Shown here: positions 59,008 through 64,000 of the stretch, in pieces
Numbering within the stretch: the first letter of the stretch is position 1
How the letters are laid out: the number at the start of each line of letters is the position of its first letter
Source: Emticicia sp037153985
Lineage (GTDB): Bacteria > Bacteroidota > Bacteroidia > Cytophagales > Spirosomataceae
Length of the DNA stretch: 64,000 nt
Assembly: GCF_037153985.1 (NCBI RefSeq)
Contig: NZ_JBBAYI010000007.1
Span: 239,872-303,871 of the forward strand
Reading direction: 5' to 3'
The notes under the pieces: generated by a model
Told to the model about the DNA's origin: nothing
What the model saw: the letters and a program-made list of their open reading frames with translations, nothing else
The model's database searches: none
Translations under genes and position numbers: made by a program

Positions 59008-59373
59008 ATGAAAAGACTATTGCCACTATTATTTATTGGCTTTTTTGCCCTTACTTTTGAAGTATCAGCACAGACGCAGGCTTCAACTACTATTGCCCTT
59101 GATACCGTTGCTGCTAAAAGCTATGTTGGCAAATATAAAATGAAAGACTCGCCTTTTGAAGAAATCATTGTTACCATACAAGGTGGTAAACTTATGGGAG
59201 AAGCCGTAGGACAAGGTTCTGCTGAATTAGCCCCTACTAAAGAGATTGATGTTTTTTTGGTAACAGGCTATGATGGTAAAGTAGAGTTTGTAAGAGACGA
59301 TACAACAAAAGCCGTATCAAAAATTAAACTAAGTATGCAAGGTGCAGTTATGGAAGGTGACAAGCAGCCTTAA
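59008..59373 (+). CDS. Small secreted protein (121 aa), DUF3471-like
   Basis: An exported protein with signal MKRLLPLLFIGFFALTFEVS to SAQ. The mature part (AAKSYVGKYKMKDSPFEEII, LMGEAVGQGSAELAPTKEID, TGYDGKVEFVRDD) has the strand pattern of the DUF3471-type lipocalin-like domains that often follow beta-lactamase-like enzymes; here the domain stands alone. No enzyme motif is seen. The octamer TTATCTTG (58950-58957) and upstream TTTG resemble the promoter of the M13 peptidase gene. The function is unknown. Confidence 0.7.
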   Translation: MKRLLPLLFIGFFALTFEVSAQTQASTTIALDTVAAKSYVGKYKMKDSPFEEIIVTIQGGKLMGEAVGQGSAELAPTKEIDVFLVTGYDGKVEFVRDDTTKAVSKIKLSMQGAVMEGDKQP

Positions 59374-59394
59374 AACTTACTATAATAGTAAATC

Positions 59395-59427
59395 AAAAGC
59401 CTGAATGTGTGTAACTTTCAGGCTTTT
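59395..59427. terminator. Bidirectional terminator
   Basis: AAAAGCCTGAA (59395-59405), an 11-base loop and TTCAGGCTTTT (59417-59427), between convergent genes. Confidence 0.85.
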
Positions 59428-59455
59428 CTGTTTTTTCAAAATTTATTACCTATCA

Positions 59456-60538
59456 TCAGAACTTAAAGGCTGTTTTTATTTTAAAGAAAATGTCATTATT
59501 GAAGTAAAAACCCGAAAACAGGCTAGCACCTTTGCCATAAGCAAAAACCGGAATCATTACACCAGTATGGCCTTTGGTAGTAAACTTGCCTTCAATGTGG
59601 CCATCTTTATCGGCGTCGTTAATCGAGAACCCTCCGGTTTCATGGTCGGCTGTAATAATAACCAGCGTATTACCGTCTTTATCGGCAAAGTCAAAAGCTG
59701 CACCAATGGCTTGGTCAAAATCAAGCATTTCATTAACAATATATTGTGTATCATTGGCGTGGCCACCCCAGTCAATCTGAGAGCCTTCTACCATCAGGAA
59801 GAACCCTTTTTTATTTTGTTTCAGTATGTTTAAGGCCGTTTCGGTCGATTTTAGCAATTGATTACCACGCCCTTCCGACATCTTAACTTGCTCCACATCG
59901 GCCAGAAAACCTGCCAGTTTGCCACTTTTTATCTTTTCAACTTCTTCAATAGAATTGGCAATCTGATAGTTTTTGCTTTTTAAGTCATCAATCAGGTTTT
60001 TACCATCCTTACGTTGGGCAAAGTGGTTGCGGCCACCACCTATAAACACGTCTATATCAGTATTCAGAAAATCGGCGGCTATTTCTTCAACCATTGCACG
60101 TGAGGGTTGGTGTGCAATAAATGCAGCCGGAGTAGCCTGTGTAATCGAACAAGTGGCTACCAAGCCTGTGGCTAAGCCTTTTTGCTCGGCAATTTCCAGA
60201 ATAGTCGGCAGGCTTCGTTTGGCACTATCAACGCCAATGGCACCATTATAGGTTTTTTTGCCAGTAGCAAACGCAGTAGCACCCGCTGCCGAATCGGTGA
60301 TAAAATTGTCGGTAGCCTGATTTTTATGGAATCCAATTACCTGACTTCTTTCAATATTTAGCTTTGTTTTACTGGCAACTATGCCGGCATAAATCTGGGC
60401 AGTACCCATGCCATCGCCAATTAATAAAATAATGTTTTTGGGGTGTTGTGTTTCTTTTTGTGCAAAACTGTTAGTAAATGTGAGGAACAAAAAACAAAGA
60501 GTGCAGGCAATAATTACTGTTTTTTTGGTTTGTAACAT
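59456..60538 (-). CDS. Alkaline phosphatase (PhoA-like)
   Basis: A 360-residue exported phosphatase (signal MLQTKKTVIIACTLCFLFLT to SFAQ). Active-site and metal motifs: NIILLIGDGMG (Asp 42), TDSAAGATAFATG with nucleophile Ser 83, VATCSITQATPAAFIAH, FFLMVEGSQIDWGGHANDT with Asp and His ligands, and ITADHETGGF with Asp and His. It hydrolyses phosphate esters in the periplasm. It is slightly shorter than E. coli PhoA, without the crown domain. No Pho box can be confirmed by eye. It stands alone. Confidence 0.94.
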   Translation of the reverse strand: MLQTKKTVIIACTLCFLFLTFTNSFAQKETQHPKNIILLIGDGMGTAQIYAGIVASKTKLNIERSQVIGFHKNQATDNFITDSAAGATAFATGKKTYNGAIGVDSAKRSLPTILEIAEQKGLATGLVATCSITQATPAAFIAHQPSRAMVEEIAADFLNTDIDVFIGGGRNHFAQRKDGKNLIDDLKSKNYQIANSIEEVEKIKSGKLAGFLADVEQVKMSEGRGNQLLKSTETALNILKQNKKGFFLMVEGSQIDWGGHANDTQYIVNEMLDFDQAIGAAFDFADKDGNTLVIITADHETGGFSINDADKDGHIEGKFTTKGHTGVMIPVFAYGKGASLFSGFYFNNDIFFKIKTAFKF

Positions 60539-60778
60539 AATTGGTAAGCAATTTAAGTTTCAGAGAATACTGTTTTCTAGCAAATCACTTTAAACAAGTG
60601 CATTTGCCTAGAATTAATCAGTAAAACACGCAAACTAAAACTTAATTACGCAGCATGGCTTGTTATTTTTTCATTAAGAAAGAGCCAAAGAGAAAATTTC
60701 AGAAGAGTAATAGCTATTTCGATACTATATTGCACAGAAAGATTTCAGAAAAGGAAAGCACATAAGTTGCTAGTAATG

Positions 60779-61090
60779 CTAAACAATACTAACAGGTATT
60801 TGCTTTTTCAGATGTTTGACCAATGGTTTTCTTCTTCTCGAAACCTCCAGTTCGGTGCCATCTGTCATTTGTACGCTTATTTTTTTGCCATTTCTGCGCA
60901 AGCCAATAATGTGGAATGGATTTAGTAGAAACGAGCGATGTATTCTTAAAAAATGCTGCAAATTTTCTTTATCTGCGTTTTTTTTGAGTGTAGTGGGCGA
61001 AATGCTTTTTTTTCCATTATAAAAATGGAAAATAGTATAGTTTATGTCGGCCTCTAAATACACTATTTCGGAGTAGTCAAAAGGTACCAT
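60779..61090 (-). CDS. Stand-alone LytTR DNA-binding regulator
   Basis: A 103-residue protein made of a single LytTR domain: EIVYLEADINYTIFHFYNGK, ISPTTLKKNADKENLQHFLR, IHRSFLLNPFHIIGLRR and the end GTELEVSRRRKPLVKHLKKQ. There is no receiver or membrane part, so activity must be set by abundance or partner binding. It lies 81 bp downstream of the TPR-CHAT gene on the same strand and may be co-transcribed. A 9-bp inverted repeat (61108-61128) sits 18-38 bp before the start. Confidence 0.9.
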   Translation of the reverse strand: MVPFDYSEIVYLEADINYTIFHFYNGKKSISPTTLKKNADKENLQHFLRIHRSFLLNPFHIIGLRRNGKKISVQMTDGTELEVSRRRKPLVKHLKKQIPVSIV

Positions 61091-61107
61091 GGGACTTCAT
61101 TTTAGGT

Positions 61108-61128
61108 TAATGTCAGATACTGACATTA
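61108..61128. promoter_or_regulatory. Palindrome between the CHAT and LytTR genes
   Basis: TAATGTCAG (61108-61116), spacer ATA, CTGACATTA (61120-61128). The spacing and position before the LytTR start suggest an operator. It could also be a weak hairpin in the intergenic mRNA. Confidence 0.5.
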
Positions 61129-61171
61129 GTCGTAAAATGTTGATTTTCGTAAACTACTCTGGTAAAAAAAA

Positions 61172-63916
61172 TTAATGGTTAATTCTGCGTCGTTTATAAT
61201 TGAAATAAGCTAAGGCTCCGGTCATAAGCATAACGGCACATGCTGCTAGTAAAAACCAGCCATTAACGATTGAATTACTAACAGGTGTGGTGTCGCCGAT
61301 TAAAATAGAAGAACCCCATAAAGTAGGAAACGCATATCGGCCTCCGCGTTCAATAATACTTTGTTTGGCTTTTTGCAGGGCTACATCTTTGGTTAAACCT
61401 TCGTTCAGGTATTGGTAAAAGAGTTCTGTTAATTCGCAGGTAGCTTTTTCATCAACGCTCCATAATGTAGTAATAAGTGAAGGAATACCCAATGCCGAAA
61501 ACCCACGTGACAAACTGAAAATGCCTTCGCCTTTAATATTTTTCCCTAAACCTGTTTTACAAGCGGAAAGAACTATCAATTCGGTGTTAATGGCCGGATT
61601 CTGATTAATTTCGGATACACGTATAGGGGCATTTTGCAGGTAGAAAACAGGGCCTTGCTGGGTGGTGTCGGCGTGGGTATAGAGTTGTACTAAACGATAC
61701 TCAGGAAACTGTTTGATGAAAGCCTCTTTGGTTGCTTCGGTTTTAATGAGCAGTTTGCCATTAAAAATTTGTTCGATTTTCTGGATAGATTGCCCTGACA
61801 AAGCAAGGTTATTAACAGAGAGCGATTGCGCAAAATTGACAGGAGCAACGCCCAAAAAAGATTTACCTCCTGCCAGAAAGAAGGGTTTATTTCTGTTTTC
61901 AATGCTTTTCAGAAGAAAATTAGCCGAATAAGCATAGCTAATAGCATGATGTGCTACAAGAAAGTCGGCTTTTTGTGAAGAACGGCTCAGCGCCTCAAAT
62001 GGCAAGAAGTTATCATCATACGAAATAATGATACGGCCTTCAGGTAAAGCGAGTGGCGCAACCAGATAAGTATATAGTTGATTGGCACTTTGCAAAAAGC
62101 CAGCATAGTTCTTATTGATGCCACTTTCGTCGGCACAATAATTAATGAACTGACTCGTCAGGTTATATTTATCACGCGGTAATTTATAAAGTAGTGTAGT
62201 AGAATTAGTTATTTTCATGGCATAGGTTGCGCTATCGCCAACAAAGTAACTAACAAATGCTTGTAACTGATTTTTATTGAGCCATTGCTGAATATCAGAT
62301 AAACTCTTGAAATCTTCGTTATACTTGGCTGCATAGTAATCAGGATACCGTTTTTCTAAGTCTTTCTTGAATACCGAGAAGGCATCTTTCATATAAACCA
62401 GTTTTTTAGAAACCTGCTGGTATTCGACTGATTTTTCAGGCTTGTTTTCAAGCTGTATCTGTAAGGCAAGTATTTGTTGCTGGAATGATTTTTCCTTTTC
62501 CTTGTCGGTAGCTGATAGCAACTGCCGGGCTGTGTTTTCTTTGAGGTCGTCGAGTAGTAGCATAGCCCTTGATTTCTCAAGAAAGTAAAAAGCCTTTGTG
62601 GCATTATTACTTATGTGGCACGCTTCAATAGCAGACTCATATAAGGTACGCGAATGTTCGCGCCAGAAACTTTTCGATTCTTGGCCTTGATGCTCTTGCC
62701 GCATCAGGTTCAGTACAAGGTCTGCATACGAAAAATATCGTAACGAACCATTAAGCAATTCGGGTTTGTGGTTTTTCTGATAGGCTTGCAGAAGATTTCT
62801 TGCGTAGTCTCTGAAAATATAGAATAAAGTCCTTTTGCTGCGTATGGCATTAAAATTCTGATTCTTCAACACCAGTAAAGGAAATGCCTCAATGGCTTTT
62901 TCTAAAGCTGTTATTGACGAATCAAGTTTGTTTTCTGCTTTCAGATTGATTGCATAATTTAAATACATTCGACTGAGTTCTACACTTTTCTGGCCTTTTA
63001 GGCCCTCTAGCCCTTTTCTGAAAATTGTATTTGCTTCTTTGTATCTATGGAAATCAGTGTATAAAATTCCTAAATTATTATAGATGTTTCTAGGCAGCAA
63101 AGCAGCCATATTATTTTGAACAAGAATACGCTCGGCAGTTTTAAAATAGTTTTCAGATTTCTTTAAATCTTTCAGGTTTGAGTAACTCAACCCCAAATTG
63201 ATAAGTATATTTGTTTTAAGTTCTATGTCTTCGGTATGTGTGGCATTAAAATATTTCTGATATAAAATTTGCGCCAAATCAAGGTTTTCTATGGCTTTTT
63301 TTTCGTTGTGCAGCATCATGAAAGCAATTCCTTTACTATTATAAATATTACTGGCTAGTAAAAGAAGCTGTTGGTCGGTGGGGTTTTCAACAAAACTCAG
63401 GGCTTTGTCAAGGCTGCTGAGCATACCGTCATAATCTCCAAGTTCTAACTGCAAATCTGAAATCAGTTTAAGACAGTAGCCTTTCCAGTAGTTTTCTTTG
63501 GTGTAAGCAATAGTTAGCTGATAGTACTTAATAGCATCGAGATAGTTGAGCAATACATGATGATATACTGCGGTACCGTAAGTAGCATACATGAGGCCAT
63601 TAGGCTTTTTGCTGGCGTAGGTTTCCCAGTATTTGACAGCCAACTGGCTGTATTTAATTGTTTTTTGCTCATCTTTCTTCTGATATGCATTGAACGAAAG
63701 GCTATTACAGATTTTACCACGTATCGAATCCTGAATATTGGCACATTTTTGTGAAAGAGAAAGCAGGTTTTCAAGCCTCGTAATTTTATCGGGGGTAGTA
63801 ATGGTTTTGATTATCTTGAGCGAATCGAGCAGTACAGCATCAGTAGGACATTGGGCGAATAATCCGTTAGAAACAAATAAAATAAATGTAATAATTAGTA
63901 GCTGTTGCTTCTTCAT
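61172..63916 (-). CDS. TPR-CHAT domain membrane protein
   Basis: A 914-residue exported protein: signal MKKQQLLIITFILFVSNGLF, then about 450 residues of TPR-like helical repeats (for example LSYSNLKDLKKSENYFKTAE, NNLGILYTDFHRYKEANTIF), a coiled middle, a CHAT caspase-like protease domain, and a C-terminal transmembrane helix (about 887-905, GWFLLAACAVMLMTGALAYF) with a basic tail. The catalytic pair is visible as His 748 in LYTHAD and Cys 786 in VLSACKTG, followed by GEGIFSLSRGFSALG. CHAT proteases act in signalling and conflict systems by cutting a partner. The LytTR regulator follows. Confidence 0.92.
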   Translation of the reverse strand: MKKQQLLIITFILFVSNGLFAQCPTDAVLLDSLKIIKTITTPDKITRLENLLSLSQKCANIQDSIRGKICNSLSFNAYQKKDEQKTIKYSQLAVKYWETYASKKPNGLMYATYGTAVYHHVLLNYLDAIKYYQLTIAYTKENYWKGYCLKLISDLQLELGDYDGMLSSLDKALSFVENPTDQQLLLLASNIYNSKGIAFMMLHNEKKAIENLDLAQILYQKYFNATHTEDIELKTNILINLGLSYSNLKDLKKSENYFKTAERILVQNNMAALLPRNIYNNLGILYTDFHRYKEANTIFRKGLEGLKGQKSVELSRMYLNYAINLKAENKLDSSITALEKAIEAFPLLVLKNQNFNAIRSKRTLFYIFRDYARNLLQAYQKNHKPELLNGSLRYFSYADLVLNLMRQEHQGQESKSFWREHSRTLYESAIEACHISNNATKAFYFLEKSRAMLLLDDLKENTARQLLSATDKEKEKSFQQQILALQIQLENKPEKSVEYQQVSKKLVYMKDAFSVFKKDLEKRYPDYYAAKYNEDFKSLSDIQQWLNKNQLQAFVSYFVGDSATYAMKITNSTTLLYKLPRDKYNLTSQFINYCADESGINKNYAGFLQSANQLYTYLVAPLALPEGRIIISYDDNFLPFEALSRSSQKADFLVAHHAISYAYSANFLLKSIENRNKPFFLAGGKSFLGVAPVNFAQSLSVNNLALSGQSIQKIEQIFNGKLLIKTEATKEAFIKQFPEYRLVQLYTHADTTQQGPVFYLQNAPIRVSEINQNPAINTELIVLSACKTGLGKNIKGEGIFSLSRGFSALGIPSLITTLWSVDEKATCELTELFYQYLNEGLTKDVALQKAKQSIIERGGRYAFPTLWGSSILIGDTTPVSNSIVNGWFLLAACAVMLMTGALAYFNYKRRRINH

Positions 63917-64000
63917 AAGGATTGATATAAAAAACTAGGTAATCCTAATAATGTAATGCTTTTATTTCAAGATTGTAATTGCAAATAAAATACTTTATTG

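Overview
The window looks like chromosomal DNA from a Bacteroidota bacterium, most likely of the order Cytophagales. The evidence is: clear Bacteroidetes-type promoters (TTTG, about 19 bp, TAnnTTTG), best seen before the tRNA-Leu gene; DUF4290 next to murA; many proteins with Sec signals or lipoboxes; and DUF1080, GntP, FIST and M13 families typical of the group. The genus cannot be fixed from sequence alone. Backbone genes have mixed base composition. The stretch from about 13.5 to 33.7 kb is visibly more AT-rich.

Layout. (1) 1-13.4 kb, backbone: the edge of a saccharopine dehydrogenase-like gene, pgk, a beta-barrel candidate, two convergent glycosyltransferases, an ECF sigma factor with a membrane partner, a PQQ-type sugar dehydrogenase lipoprotein, a polysaccharide flippase with a GHL10-type glycosidase lipoprotein, and DUF4290-murA. 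(2) 13.5-26.9 kb, an integrative element in the 3' end of a tRNA-Leu(CAA) gene. A 13-bp copy of the tRNA end recurs at 26886-26898. The left end carries a tyrosine recombinase. The right end carries a replication module (zinc-binding protein, Toprim primase, SF3-type primase-helicase, an array of TTGGAAC/GTTCCAA repeats that may be an origin, eight tightly packed small genes and a divergent HTH regulator). Cargo between them includes a HEPN-motif protein bracketed by a duplicated integrase tail, a three-gene operon (HEPN-like protein, unknown protein, SecB-like chaperone), a secreted beta-propeller and a tail-anchored protein. (3) 26.9-33.7 kb, a second accessory block: a Shedu (SduA) nuclease, a three-component ABC system (DUF3732 ATPase, middle component, REase-like effector) and a second tyrosine recombinase between degenerate copies of one element gene's tail. 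(4) 33.8-64 kb, backbone: an SDR/DoxX/AraC operon, sugar isomerases, M13 and M23 peptidases, a probable 3-keto-sugar catabolic cluster with MFS transporter and GHMP kinase, a FIST-hybrid histidine kinase pair, an orphan McrC, a probable D-serine/D-threonine utilisation operon (GntP, RidA, VOC, DSD-like enzyme), metF, alkaline phosphatase, and a TPR-CHAT protein followed by a stand-alone LytTR regulator.

Most notable: the SecB-like/HEPN-like triad, whose order resembles toxin-antitoxin-chaperone systems but whose middle protein I do not recognise; the HEPN-motif gene bracketed by an integrase duplication; the two-sided repeat array; and the stacking of element remnants beside a Shedu plus ABC three-component defence block. 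All functional calls come from reading motifs by eye; no database search was run.
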